Shown: positions 1-8,112 of the stretch, piece by piece
Layout of the letters: every line of letters begins with the position of its first letter
Position numbering within the stretch: the stretch's first letter is position 1
Assembly (NCBI GenBank): GCA_000434615.1
Contig: FR880844.1
Span: 1-30,545 of the forward strand
Source: Clostridium sp. CAG:510
Lineage (GTDB): Bacteria > Bacillota > Clostridia > Lachnospirales > Lachnospiraceae
Length of the DNA: 30,545 bases
Reading direction: 5' to 3'
Made by a program: the position numbers and the translations under genes
Notes under the pieces: generated by a model
Told to the model about the DNA's origin: nothing
Databases searched by the model: none
The model's input: only the letters and a program-made list of their open reading frames with translations

Positions 1-693
1 ATAATCATCAATCTGGAGATGCAGAAGGACCAGCCCAGGGAATATCAGATTTTAAATCGGGCGGTCTTTTATGTGAGCCGGCAGATTTCCGCCCAGAAGG
101 AGAGGGACTTTACGGGTTCCCATTACGACGATATCAAGAGCGTGTACTCTATCTGGATTTGCATGAATATGGAGGAAAACAGCATGAGCCATATTCATCT
201 GACCAAAGAAGATATGATGGGAAGCCAGCCGTGGAGGGGAGGACTGGATCTGTTCCATATCGTTATGATTGGGATTGGAAAAGACCTGCCCGGACAGGAA
301 GAAAGCTATGAACTGCACCGGTTTTTGGGAACTATATTTTCCCAGAAGCTTGCGGTGGAAGAAAAGTTACATATAATGAAAACAGAGTATGATATATCAG
401 AGGAAGAAGATTTCAGAGAGGATGTGAACGAGATGTGCAACTTAGGTGAAGGAATTATGGAAGAGGGCATTGCCATTGGAATGGAAAAAGGCATAGCTAT
501 TGGAGAAACGAGGGGAAGAGAATCCGGTCTGGTGCAGGGACGCGAAGAAGGCATCGCTATTGGAGAAACCAAAGGAATCAGCATTGGAGAATCGAGAACA
601 ATCCGAAGTATGCACAAAAACGGCTTCACAGCGGAGCAGATAGCGGCGGCGACGGACAAGGCGCTGGATGAGGTGAAAGCAATTCTGGCGTAA
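1..693 (+). CDS. Rpn family PD-(D/E)XK nuclease, 5' end missing
   Basis: The reading frame is open from base 1, so the gene begins outside the window and only its C-terminal part (about 230 residues) is seen. The first codons read IINLEMQKD; the E-x-Q within a hydrophobic strand is the usual second catalytic motif of Rpn/YhgA-like nucleases, which are related to transposase-associated PD-(D/E)XK enzymes. The upstream catalytic Asp would lie outside. The segments SIWICMNM and FHIVMIGIGKD fit the rest of that core. The C-terminus has repeated GIAIGE-type units (about 148-195 counted from the Met at 19) ending in a small helical segment, common in this family. Rpn proteins are linked to RecA-independent recombination and, more recently, phage defence. 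The Met at base 19 is internal, not the start. Family fairly sure; role unknown. Confidence 0.75.
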   Translation: MIINLEMQKDQPREYQILNRAVFYVSRQISAQKERDFTGSHYDDIKSVYSIWICMNMEENSMSHIHLTKEDMMGSQPWRGGLDLFHIVMIGIGKDLPGQEESYELHRFLGTIFSQKLAVEEKLHIMKTEYDISEEEDFREDVNEMCNLGEGIMEEGIAIGMEKGIAIGETRGRESGLVQGREEGIAIGETKGISIGESRTIRSMHKNGFTAEQIAAATDKALDEVKAILA

Positions 694-697
694 AACC

Positions 698-754
698 AAA
701 AACTTTATCGGCAAAAAGCTAAATATTTTGAGGCTTTTTGCCGATATGTTTTTT
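698..754 (+). terminator. Large hairpin ending the Rpn gene
   Basis: A perfect 13-bp inverted repeat (706-718, TATCGGCAAAAAG, with 734-746) has a 15-nt loop. It can be lengthened by AAAAAC (698-703) pairing with GTTTTT (748-753), and is followed by the run of T at 749-754. It starts 5 bases after the Rpn stop codon. It reads as an intrinsic terminator. Its right arm also contains the -10 of the putative sigma-D promoter for flaG. Confidence 0.7.
720..747 (+). promoter_or_regulatory. Putative sigma-D (sigma-28) promoter for flaG-fliD-fliS operon
   Basis: TAAA at 720-723 and CCGATAT at 741-747 match the sigma-D -35 and -10 elements exactly. The spacer is 17 nt, one longer than the 16 nt at the flagellin promoter in this same window. 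The -10 sits inside the terminator hairpin of the upstream gene. The start codon of flaG is 47 bases downstream of the -10. Confidence 0.65.
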
Positions 755-793
755 GATAACGGAAATCAGCTGATTCATACGGAGGTGATTATA

Positions 794-1231
794 ATGGCAA
801 TTGAACCATTAGGAAGTGTAATGAGTGTACAGGCACAGACGCAGATACAGACCAAGCCCGTGACACAGACGACAAACGCAGAGTACACGGATGTATCTGC
901 CCAGGAAACGATACAGCAGACAGACCCGACTATCCGCATCGTAGAGAACACACGAAAAAAAGGTGATTCCGATGCAAAGAACGGTGACAATGCCAATACA
1001 ATGAAGCAGCCCAGCAATGAGCAGATAAAAAAGGCAGTAGAAGCTTTTAACAAGAAATTTGGCAGCTCAGAGGCTATATTCGGCATACATGAGGCTACAA
1101 ACCGTATTACCATCAAGATTGTGGATAAAGATACCAAGGAAGTTATCAAAGAGCTTCCTCCCGAAAAGACTCTGGATATGATAGCCAAGGTATGGGAGAT
1201 GGCAGGTATCTTAGTGGATGAAAAGAGATAA
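794..1231 (+). CDS. flaG: FlaG family flagellar protein
   Basis: A 145-residue protein. The start at 794 is chosen because GGAGGTGAT lies 5 bases upstream; a longer reading from 728 has no such site and would begin inside the promoter. The N-terminal half is polar and low-complexity (Gln/Thr rich). The C-terminal half carries the conserved FlaG domain, including IKIVDKDTKEVIKELPPEK and a final amphipathic helix ending GILVDEKR. FlaG proteins affect filament length and sit beside fliD in many flagellated bacteria; their exact role is not settled. It is first in the flaG-fliD-fliS unit, 51 bases before fliD. Confidence 0.88.
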   Translation: MAIEPLGSVMSVQAQTQIQTKPVTQTTNAEYTDVSAQETIQQTDPTIRIVENTRKKGDSDAKNGDNANTMKQPSNEQIKKAVEAFNKKFGSSEAIFGIHEATNRITIKIVDKDTKEVIKELPPEKTLDMIAKVWEMAGILVDEKR

Positions 1232-1282
1232 TGACAGCTGCAAACGGCAGAAATTAAGACCGAATAAAAGGAGGAGCACAGC

Positions 1283-3415
1283 ATGGCAATGAGAATGAGC
1301 GGTCTGATTTCCGGCATGGATACTGAAAGCATCATCCAACAGTTGGTATCAGCCAGACAGACTAAAGTAGATAATACCAAAAAAGCACAGACCAAGCTGG
1401 AATGGAAGCAGGATACATGGAAAAGCTTAAATACCAAGCTGAAAAACCTGCAGAGTAAATATGTTTCCAACTTACGTTTCAGTACTTCTTATATGAAGAA
1501 AACAACAAAGGTTTCCAATAGCAGTGTTGTCAGCGTGATTACCGGTGAAAATGCGGTAAACGGTGTACAGCAGCTTGCCGTAAAGCAGCTGGCAAAGACG
1601 GCATATCTGACAGGCGATAAGGTAGAGGCGGGCGCAGACGGAAAAAGCTGGAATGCTTTATCCAAAATCAGCGACGTGGTAGGAGATGATTTCGCAGAGG
1701 GAAGTATTTCCTTTACGGCAGGCGGAAAGACGGTAGATATTAATATAACAAAGGATACGACCATTTCCGATTTACTGACCCAGGTAAAGGAAAGCGGACT
1801 GAATGCCAATTTTGATGCCGGACAGCAGAGATTTTTTATCAGTGCCAAGCAGTCAGGCGCTGACAATAACTTCAGTATGACGGCAAACAACGAAGCAGGC
1901 GCCAATATTTTGTCCAAGTTAGGACTGCAGGTAAGTCTGAAGGATGATGCATCGTCTTTAGCCCGCTATCAGGAATATGCAGGCTATTATGTGGCAGGAA
2001 ACAGAGATGCGACCCTTGCAAATATGCAGAGCATGATTGATAAGGATATTGCAGCCAAGACGGACGAATATCTGTCCCGGTATAAGAGCCTTCTTACATC
2101 GAAAAAGTCTGCAGAAGATAAGATTGCGGAAATTCAGGAGAAGTACAAGGATAAAACACTGGAATCATCCGACGTATATCAGAAGCAGCTCGATGAAAAA
2201 AATGCCAGAATTAAGGAACTTACAAGACAGATTTATGTTCTTCCGCTGGGGGATGAGTCTGCTAAGCTGGAAGAAGAAAAAACAAAGCTGCAAAGCGAAG
2301 TGGATGAGCTTTCAAAATTAAAAAAAGATGCTGATACTCTGGAAACACAACAGAAAAATCTGGAGTCTTACAATAAGCAGATTCAGGATATTCAGGATAA
2401 ATACATAGATGTTACGGCAACTACCGATGCCGAAGGTAATGTGACATACAGTGCAGTTACAAAGGACAACGTGAAAATAGAAATCGAAGATTCTTACTAC
2501 AACAAAGCCGCTTATGCAGCTAAGGTAATGGATGACTATAATAACGGTAAGCTTGAAAATACTGGTGCAACTAAGATTGAAGGCCGGGATGCCAAAATTC
2601 TGTTAAACGGTGCGGAGTTTTCCAGTGCCAATAACAGTTTTGCCATTAACGGACTTACCTTTACGGCTCAGGCAGAGACCAGGGACGGAGAGGAAGTTAC
2701 CGTTACCACACAGGATGATACGGATGGCATTTACAACATGATTAAAAATTTCCTGAAGGAGTACAACTCCATTATCAATGAAATTGATAAGTTGTATAAT
2801 GCAGAGTCTGCCAAGGGGTATGAACCGTTGACAGATGATGAAAAAGATTCTATGTCCGATGCGGAAATTGAAAAGTATGAGAACAAGATTAAAAGTGCAT
2901 TGCTAAAAAGTGATGAGACCTTATCCAACATCCGTTCCGGTTTCATAAGTGTAATGTCTACCGGCGCGGAAGTAAATGGAAAGACCATGTACTTATCCAA
3001 TTTCGGCATCAATACACTGAGTTATTTTGTTGCGGCAGACAATGAAAAGAATATGTACCATATTGACGGAGATCCCGATGACGGTGATACCTCAGGCAAC
3101 GCTGATAAGTTAAAGAGCATGATTTCCAGTGATCCGGATGCGGTAGTTTCCTTCTTTACCCAGCTTTCCAGAAACTTGTACAGTAAGATGTCAGACTTAT
3201 CTTCTGCGGTGGACGGCTACAGAAGCTATGGCAGTTTTTATGACGACAAAAAGATAAAATCTGATTACAATGACTACAAGACCAAGATAGCGGAACAGGA
3301 ACAGGAATTAGCGGATTACGAAGACAAATGGTATGAAAAGTTCAGTAAAATGGAAACGGCTCTTGCAAAAATGCAGTCCAATACCAATGCCGTAACCAGT
3401 TTATTAGGAGGTTGA
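1283..3415 (+). CDS. fliD: Flagellar filament cap protein FliD (HAP2)
   Basis: A 710-residue filament cap that promotes flagellin polymerisation at the filament tip. The N-terminal FliD_N domain is typical (MSGLISGMDTESIIQQLV, residues 5-22), as is the C-terminal domain with DAKILLNGAEFSSANNSF (436-453) and the C-terminal coiled coil (about 660-703) ending SLLGG. A long charged heptad-rich segment at about 255-372 is inserted in the middle, making the protein longer than common FliD proteins of about 450-550 residues. The start at 1283 has AAGGAGGA 7 bases upstream. The gene is directly followed by fliS, whose ribosome binding site overlaps the end of fliD. Confidence 0.93.
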   Translation: MAMRMSGLISGMDTESIIQQLVSARQTKVDNTKKAQTKLEWKQDTWKSLNTKLKNLQSKYVSNLRFSTSYMKKTTKVSNSSVVSVITGENAVNGVQQLAVKQLAKTAYLTGDKVEAGADGKSWNALSKISDVVGDDFAEGSISFTAGGKTVDINITKDTTISDLLTQVKESGLNANFDAGQQRFFISAKQSGADNNFSMTANNEAGANILSKLGLQVSLKDDASSLARYQEYAGYYVAGNRDATLANMQSMIDKDIAAKTDEYLSRYKSLLTSKKSAEDKIAEIQEKYKDKTLESSDVYQKQLDEKNARIKELTRQIYVLPLGDESAKLEEEKTKLQSEVDELSKLKKDADTLETQQKNLESYNKQIQDIQDKYIDVTATTDAEGNVTYSAVTKDNVKIEIEDSYYNKAAYAAKVMDDYNNGKLENTGATKIEGRDAKILLNGAEFSSANNSFAINGLTFTAQAETRDGEEVTVTTQDDTDGIYNMIKNFLKEYNSIINEIDKLYNAESAKGYEPLTDDEKDSMSDAEIEKYENKIKSALLKSDETLSNIRSGFISVMSTGAEVNGKTMYLSNFGINTLSYFVAADNEKNMYHIDGDPDDGDTSGNADKLKSMISSDPDAVVSFFTQLSRNLYSKMSDLSSAVDGYRSYGSFYDDKKIKSDYNDYKTKIAEQEQELADYEDKWYEKFSKMETALAKMQSNTNAVTSLLGG

Positions 3416-3419
3416 TGAC

Positions 3420-3806
3420 ATGGCACTTCCCAATGCCTATGCACAGTACAGTAACAATAAAGTTTTAACCGCATCACCGGCAGAACTGGTTCTTATGCTG
3501 TATGACGGAGCTATTAAATTCTGCAATATAGCAGTGGTGGCCATTGACGCTAAAGATATTCCCAAGGCACATACCAATATCATAAAAGCGCAGAAGATTA
3601 TTGACCATCTGCGAATAACACTGGATATGAGCTATCCGGTGGCACAGGATTTTGATAATATTTATGCTTATGTAGCCAAAAGACTGGTGGAGGCCAATGT
3701 TTCCAAGGATAAGGAGATATTGGAAGAGGTATGTACTCACTTACGTTCTGTCAGGGATACCTGGAAAGAGGTTATGCGTATTAATCATGTGGGAGGTGCT
3801 TCATGA
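3420..3806 (+). CDS. fliS: Flagellin export chaperone FliS
   Basis: A 128-residue helical chaperone that binds the C-terminus of flagellin and prevents early polymerisation in the cytoplasm. The N-terminal NAYAQYSNNKVLTASPAELV and the following LMLYDGAIKFC are the FliS signature. Length is normal for the family. AGGAGG spans the fliD stop and is 8 bases before the ATG at 3420, so translation is probably coupled. Its own stop overlaps the start of the next gene (ATGA at 3803-3806). Confidence 0.95.
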   Translation: MALPNAYAQYSNNKVLTASPAELVLMLYDGAIKFCNIAVVAIDAKDIPKAHTNIIKAQKIIDHLRITLDMSYPVAQDFDNIYAYVAKRLVEANVSKDKEILEEVCTHLRSVRDTWKEVMRINHVGGAS

Positions 3807-4273
3807 TTGATAACTATTTAAATATCATGAATGAATCCTTAAAAAAGAAAAATGCTCTGCTGGATAAGATTGCGGAAAATTGCGAAAAACAGGAAATCCT
3901 GCTAAAACAGGAAGAACTTTCTTTCCCGGAATTTGATGCATTAATGACGGAAAAGGACGGACAGGCAACCGAACTTTCACGATTGGATGACGGCTTTGAG
4001 ATGCTTTACGAAAAAGTGAAGGAACAGTTGCAGACCGGAAAGGAGCAGTACAGGCCACAGATTCTTTTCATGCAGGCTTTGATTAAAGAAATTACGGAAA
4101 AAAGCAATCATATTCAGACCATGGAAGAACGCAATAAACAAAGTATGGAAAGACATCTCCGAAAGGAGAGAGGAAAGCTCCAGATGAGTCGTCAGGCATC
4201 TGCAGCCGCTTACAATTATTATAAGAGTGCAAACAGCGAGGAAAGACATTCCATACTGGATAAAAAAAATTAA
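3803..4273 (+). CDS. FliT/FlgN-like flagellar chaperone
   Basis: A 156-residue, highly charged, all-helical protein encoded with a 4-base overlap after fliS and its own GGGAGGTG site at 3791-3798. Position after fliS, size and predicted long helices fit FliT, the export chaperone for the FliD cap, or the related FlgN. Sequence motifs of these chaperones are weak, so the assignment rests mostly on gene order. No membrane segment or signal peptide is visible. No terminator separates it from the flagellin promoter. Confidence 0.65.
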   Translation: MIDNYLNIMNESLKKKNALLDKIAENCEKQEILLKQEELSFPEFDALMTEKDGQATELSRLDDGFEMLYEKVKEQLQTGKEQYRPQILFMQALIKEITEKSNHIQTMEERNKQSMERHLRKERGKLQMSRQASAAAYNYYKSANSEERHSILDKKN

Positions 4274-4292
4274 AAAAATATATAAAGAGGTG

Positions 4293-4319
4293 TAAAGTTT
4301 TCCAAAACCACACCGATAT
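4293..4319 (+). promoter_or_regulatory. Sigma-D (sigma-28) promoter for flagellin
   Basis: TAAA at 4293-4296, a 16-nt spacer, and CCGATAT at 4313-4319 are an exact match to the sigma-D consensus. The bases after TAAA are GTTT, as in many flagellin promoters. It lies about 100 bases before the flagellin start codon, giving a leader RNA of roughly 95 bases. Confidence 0.9.
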
Positions 4320-4349
4320 ATATTACAAGTAAAACAAATTACTTACCAA

Positions 4350-4414
4350 CCACTGGAGCGAGAGCTTCAGCTCATCAAGTGGCAAGGATGCTACTTAGGA
4401 AAATCCAAGGAGGA
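4350..4414 (+). promoter_or_regulatory. Flagellin leader with hairpin and likely CsrA sites
   Basis: A hairpin is formed by CCACT (4350-4354) with AGTGG (4378-4382), with an inner GAGC (4356-4359) and GCTC (4370-4373). Just after it, CAAGGATG (4383-4390) closely matches the CsrA binding consensus. The ribosome binding site AAGGAGGA (4407-4414) carries further GGA motifs. In Bacillus, CsrA represses flagellin translation through such a pair of sites and FliW relieves it. That this applies here is inference; no csrA or fliW is inside the window. Confidence 0.5.
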
Positions 4415-4421
4415 AAAAATT

Positions 4422-5246
4422 ATGGTAGTACAGCACAACTTAAGAGCAATGAACTCAAACAGAATGTTAGGAGTAACTTCTTCTACACAGGCTAAATCCA
4501 CTGAGAAGTTATCTTCCGGTTACAAGATCAACCGTGCAGCAGATGATGCAGCAGGTCTTGCAATTTCCGAGAAGATGAGACGTCAGATCAGAGGTCTTAC
4601 ACAGGCAAGTGCTAACGCACAGGACGGTATCTCCTGCGTACAGACAGCTGAAGGTGCATTAAACGAAGTTCATGACATGCTTCAGAGAATGAATGAACTG
4701 GCAGTTAAGGCAGCAAACGGAACCAATCAGGAAGAAGATCGTAGCTACATCCAGAGCGAAGTTGATCAGCTGATAACCGAAATCGACCGTGTATCTACAA
4801 CCACCACATTCAATGAGAAGATGTTACTGGATGGTACATTCCAGAACGAAGAACTTCAGGTTGGTGCAGAAGGCGTAGCAGGAAACCAGATTAAGATTTC
4901 TATTTCCTCTATCTCCTCTAATGTTTTGGGCGTTAAGAATCTGAAGGTTGATGGCGCAGATGGTTCTAAGGCTAAAGCAGCTATCAGCACTGTTAAGAAT
5001 GCTATCAAGACTCTGAACAAGCAGCGTTCTGATTTGGGTGCTATTCAGAACAGACTTGAGCACACCATCAAGAACCTTGACAATGTTGTTGAGAACACAA
5101 CCGCTGCTGAAAGCCAGATTCGTGATACCGATATGGCTACAGAAATGGTTAAGTACTCCAATAACCAGATTCTTGCTCAGGCAGGTCAGGCTATGCTGGC
5201 ACAGTCCAATACAGCTAACCAGGGTGTACTTTCTCTGTTACAGTAA
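4422..5246 (+). CDS. fliC: Flagellin
   Basis: A 274-residue flagellin, the filament subunit, exported unfolded by the flagellar type III apparatus. The N-terminal D0/D1 region begins MVVQHNLRAMNSNRMLG and includes LSSGYKINRAADDAAGLAIS (30-49); the C-terminal D0 region ends GQAMLAQSNTANQGVLSLLQ. It is short, with almost no D2/D3 domain between the two. LQRMNELAV (87-95) corresponds to the TLR5-recognised D1 motif. C72 replaces the hydrophobic residue usual at that place. Ser/Thr clusters in the middle, such as SISSISSNV, are candidate sites for O-glycosylation by the adjoining island, which is inference. Strong AAGGAGGA precedes the start. Confidence 0.97.
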   Translation: MVVQHNLRAMNSNRMLGVTSSTQAKSTEKLSSGYKINRAADDAAGLAISEKMRRQIRGLTQASANAQDGISCVQTAEGALNEVHDMLQRMNELAVKAANGTNQEEDRSYIQSEVDQLITEIDRVSTTTTFNEKMLLDGTFQNEELQVGAEGVAGNQIKISISSISSNVLGVKNLKVDGADGSKAKAAISTVKNAIKTLNKQRSDLGAIQNRLEHTIKNLDNVVENTTAAESQIRDTDMATEMVKYSNNQILAQAGQAMLAQSNTANQGVLSLLQ

Positions 5247-5265
5247 TTGCATATTGAACTACCTC

Positions 5266-5297
5266 AAAAGGGATTGGCGAAAGCCAGTCCCTTTTTC
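5266..5297 (+). terminator. Flagellin terminator
   Basis: AAAAGGGATTGGC (5266-5278), a GAAA tetraloop, and GCCAGTCCCTTTT (5283-5295) form a 13-bp stem with one U-G pair, followed by further T. It lies 20 bases after the flagellin stop. The A-rich left arm would also give U residues on the other strand, so it may serve the convergent glycosyltransferase gene too. Confidence 0.88.
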
Positions 5298-5339
5298 ATA
5301 TGATTAAATAGGTGAATGATATAAAATGTATGTAGTTAA

Positions 5340-6407
5340 TTATTTTAATAAAAGAGTGAGACGTTCCAGAGCAGCAGGATAATTGCCACAATTTTGATAT
5401 AATTTTTTTGCTTCCTCTGTTTGCCCCATTAATTCATTGATATACCCCATCTGATAAAGGGGAATATACGTATTGGAACCCTCTAAGTCAGCAGTGGAAT
5501 ATGTGGTAGCCTTTAAGAATTCTTTCATGGCATTGATGTACTGACCGTTCAAACGATAGATACGTCCCATAAGGCAGGCAAATTCGGGGGAGACATCGAA
5601 AACGTCCTGCACACTTTCCAAAGTAAGAGCTTCCTGATATTTTCCTAATTCCAGCATGGATTCCCCATAGCCTAAAATCATGAGATGCACATATTCCAAA
5701 GATGGGTCAATATCGAATTCCAATCCCTTTTTATAATATTTATAGGCATTTTCAGAATCATCAATAAGGTTGAAAGATTGTCCGATTTGAAAATAGACAT
5801 AGGGATCGTTTGGATTTTTCTCCAGCATTTTAAATAGTAACTGGTTGTTTCGAAGAGCTTTCGCATGCAATTCATCAGAAGAACCAATATAGCCCACATG
5901 GTCAACGGTAATAGGAACCTGTAACATTTGGTAAGGCTGACCGTCATTGGAAACCAACTGCTCATGGATAATTTCCTCATAATGGAAGGAATTTTTATGA
6001 AACAAACGGTTCACTTCATCAGTATAAATTCTGTCATTGTTCCCGGACCAGCAATGGTTGTTTCGTGTTATAAGCCCAACGGATTTGGGAAAGTTTCGAG
6101 ATAATTTGTCAAAACAAGATACATCTATATGAGTAATAAATTCATCACAGTCCAAAACAAGAACCCACTGGAAAGATGCACATTGCAGAGAGTAATTTCG
6201 TGCCGCACTGAAATCATTGCACCATTCAAAATGAAATAGTTTGACATTGTATTTTTGAATAATTTCTAAAGTTGAATCTGAGGAACCCGTATCGACAATT
6301 ACGATTTCATGTGGATAGTTTTTCATACTTTTTTGAATAGAAGATAAAAATTTATCCATATTTTTTTCTTCGTTTTTAGCAATGATACAGATAGAAACGG
6401 GTGTCAT
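5340..6407 (-). CDS. Family 2 glycosyltransferase with C-terminal TPR repeats
   Basis: A 355-residue cytosolic glycosyltransferase. The GT-A fold is shown by SICIIAKNEEKNM (5-17), the nucleotide-binding VDTGSSDST (38-46), WCNDFSAARN (62-71) and the DxD metal motif LDCDEF (85-90). The second half holds TPR-like helices (about 205-345), for example YVYFQIGQSFNLIDDSENAYKY. The start at 6407 is chosen because GGAGG lies 8 bases upstream; a longer reading from 6458 lacks a site. It is convergent with flagellin and divergent from the modification operon. GT2-TPR proteins beside flagellin commonly attach the first sugar (for example GlcNAc in C. difficile type A), so flagellin is the likely acceptor; a cell-surface polymer is the alternative. 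Confidence 0.82.
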   Translation of the reverse strand: MTPVSICIIAKNEEKNMDKFLSSIQKSMKNYPHEIVIVDTGSSDSTLEIIQKYNVKLFHFEWCNDFSAARNYSLQCASFQWVLVLDCDEFITHIDVSCFDKLSRNFPKSVGLITRNNHCWSGNNDRIYTDEVNRLFHKNSFHYEEIIHEQLVSNDGQPYQMLQVPITVDHVGYIGSSDELHAKALRNNQLLFKMLEKNPNDPYVYFQIGQSFNLIDDSENAYKYYKKGLEFDIDPSLEYVHLMILGYGESMLELGKYQEALTLESVQDVFDVSPEFACLMGRIYRLNGQYINAMKEFLKATTYSTADLEGSNTYIPLYQMGYINELMGQTEEAKKLYQNCGNYPAALERLTLLLK

Positions 6408-6438
6408 GTTCTTTACCTCCGCAATATAGAATGTAGTA

Positions 6439-6444
6439 ATTATA
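6439..6444 (-). promoter_or_regulatory. Putative -10 of the glycosyltransferase gene
   Basis: On the minus strand TATAAT is read at 6444-6439, 32 bases before the start codon, in a very AT-rich stretch. There is no convincing -35 hexamer, only T-rich sequence at the right distance, so this is tentative. Confidence 0.35.
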
Positions 6445-6540
6445 TCATATATGCGCATAAAAAAAAAGTTTTTGAGATTATAGGTAAAAATAAATGTATA
6501 TGTATGGTGCGAAAAAATAGAAATAATTAAGGGTAGATAT

Positions 6541-6567
6541 TAGAAAAATTAGCATATATGTCGATAC
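6541..6567 (+). promoter_or_regulatory. Weak sigma-D-like promoter for the modification operon
   Basis: TAGA (6541-6544), a 16-nt spacer and TCGATAC (6561-6567) resemble the sigma-D elements TAAA and CCGATAT, with one and two mismatches. The spacing equals that of the flagellin promoter. It lies 36 bases before the first gene of the operon in an AT-rich gap, where chance matches are likely. No better sigma-A pair was found. Confidence 0.3.
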
Positions 6568-6602
6568 ATTTTAAAATATAGAAAAATTAAGGGAGTGGAA
6601 AA

Positions 6603-8111
6603 ATGCGCTTTTTTACAAAAAAACAAATCCTTTGTCTGGTAGAAACTATGAAAATTATGCAGGATAGATTAACAGAAGCCATTGTTTGGAACACTGAGGA
6701 GGGAATGAACGGACTTGCGGATTTACAGGAAGCGGCTGTTGCAATTGGAAATAATATAGAACAGGAGAAAAATAGTGGTGATATAGTTACAATTTTGGAA
6801 GAATACTGTGAAGAGATATATATATGCAGTATGGAACAGGGACAATCTGATAGAAAAATGCACTTATTTTCTATGAAGAATATGATGGAAACGATAGAAC
6901 ATAAAATTGAAACTAAAATACCGGTAGATAAAATAAAAATAGTTTTCATGCCCTATAAGGCAGATATGTGGACAAGTCTTGAGTCTATATGGTATGCTGC
7001 AGAGGCAGATGAAAATTATGAAGTAAAGGTAGTGCCGATACCATATTATGATATTGCAGATATGAAGAATATTCACATGAAATATGATGGAGATAGATTC
7101 CCCCCATATGTAAGGATTACGAGTTACAAAGAATATGCAATGGAAGAGGAACACCCGGAGATGATCTTCATACATAATCCATATGATGAATGCAACAATC
7201 TTACGAGAGTTCCGGCATATTATTATTCTTCCAATTTGAAAAAAAATACAGAATTGTTGGTATATAGTCCATATTTTACAGTAGGATCATTTAACAGAAA
7301 AAGTCAGGAATTTATGTTTACGGCACCGGGAGTATATTATTCTGATTATGTTATTGCCCAGTCACAGAGGGTTAAGGAGATTTTTGAAAGTTATGGACAT
7401 AATGAAGAGAAAATAATAGCTTTTGGTTCTCCTAAAATAGATGCAATTGTCAAAAATAATAAGAATACTCAGAAGCTACCGGAAATATGGACAAAAAAAT
7501 TGTCTAATAAAAAGATATTTTTATTAAATACGCATTTATCTTATTTTCCCAAAGCATTTCAATATGCAGAATCACCGGATAACTATGCTGTAAAGTTTCA
7601 TAAGGAAATCCTTGATACTTTTCTAAACCGGGAGGATTGCGGATTAATTTGGCGCCCCCATCCTTTAATGAAGAATATGCTGCAGGGCAGATTCCCTGAA
7701 TGTTTAGATTTTATAAATTATTTTGAAAGACAGATTCTTCAGTCTACAAATGGAATTATTGATGAAACGGGTGATTATGCAAAAGCCTTTTATTGTTCGG
7801 ATGCTTTAATTTCTACATGGAGTTCTTTAATTAATGAATATATGGCAACAGGTAAGCCGATTTTAATTATACAACGAATGGTAAATGAAGAGGTAAATAA
7901 AATTTCTCCAATCAATAGAAATGTCAATTATTTTAGAATTGGAAAAAATAAAATGACATTTGCAGACTTCAGAGATAATGTTTTGCAAGGCAATGATTTT
8001 ATGTATGAGGAACGTATGGAGGCAGTTCGTAAGGCATTTCCTAATATGGATGGGAATGCGGGAAATAAGATACTGGAGTTTTTGACAAATAAACTTAGAG
8101 GAGGAAAATAA
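6603..8111 (+). CDS. TagB/TagF-like CDP-glycerol glycerophosphotransferase family protein
   Basis: A 502-residue protein. The C-terminal two thirds have the GT-B type phosphotransferase signatures of the TagB/TagF family: GSPKID (275-280), WRPHPL (350-355) and SDALISTWSSLINEYMATGK (399-418). Family members move a CDP-linked alcohol phosphate onto a glycan or a growing teichoic acid chain. About 110 N-terminal residues are helical and not recognised. GGGAG precedes the ATG by 8 bases. It starts a run of seven genes with gaps of at most about 25 bases or with overlaps. In C. difficile a member of this family lies in the type A flagellin modification locus, so the donor may be a CDP-linked amino compound rather than CDP-glycerol; this is inference. 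Confidence 0.75.
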   Translation: MRFFTKKQILCLVETMKIMQDRLTEAIVWNTEEGMNGLADLQEAAVAIGNNIEQEKNSGDIVTILEEYCEEIYICSMEQGQSDRKMHLFSMKNMMETIEHKIETKIPVDKIKIVFMPYKADMWTSLESIWYAAEADENYEVKVVPIPYYDIADMKNIHMKYDGDRFPPYVRITSYKEYAMEEEHPEMIFIHNPYDECNNLTRVPAYYYSSNLKKNTELLVYSPYFTVGSFNRKSQEFMFTAPGVYYSDYVIAQSQRVKEIFESYGHNEEKIIAFGSPKIDAIVKNNKNTQKLPEIWTKKLSNKKIFLLNTHLSYFPKAFQYAESPDNYAVKFHKEILDTFLNREDCGLIWRPHPLMKNMLQGRFPECLDFINYFERQILQSTNGIIDETGDYAKAFYCSDALISTWSSLINEYMATGKPILIIQRMVNEEVNKISPINRNVNYFRIGKNKMTFADFRDNVLQGNDFMYEERMEAVRKAFPNMDGNAGNKILEFLTNKLRGGK

Positions 8112-8112
8112 T

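Noticed and set aside
728..793. N-terminal extension of FlaG
   Set aside because: It begins within the promoter and hairpin, while a strong ribosome binding site supports 794.
775..1470. Long minus-strand ORF of 231 codons over flaG and fliD
   Set aside because: It is the antisense shadow of two well supported genes and has a random, Ser/Cys-rich composition.
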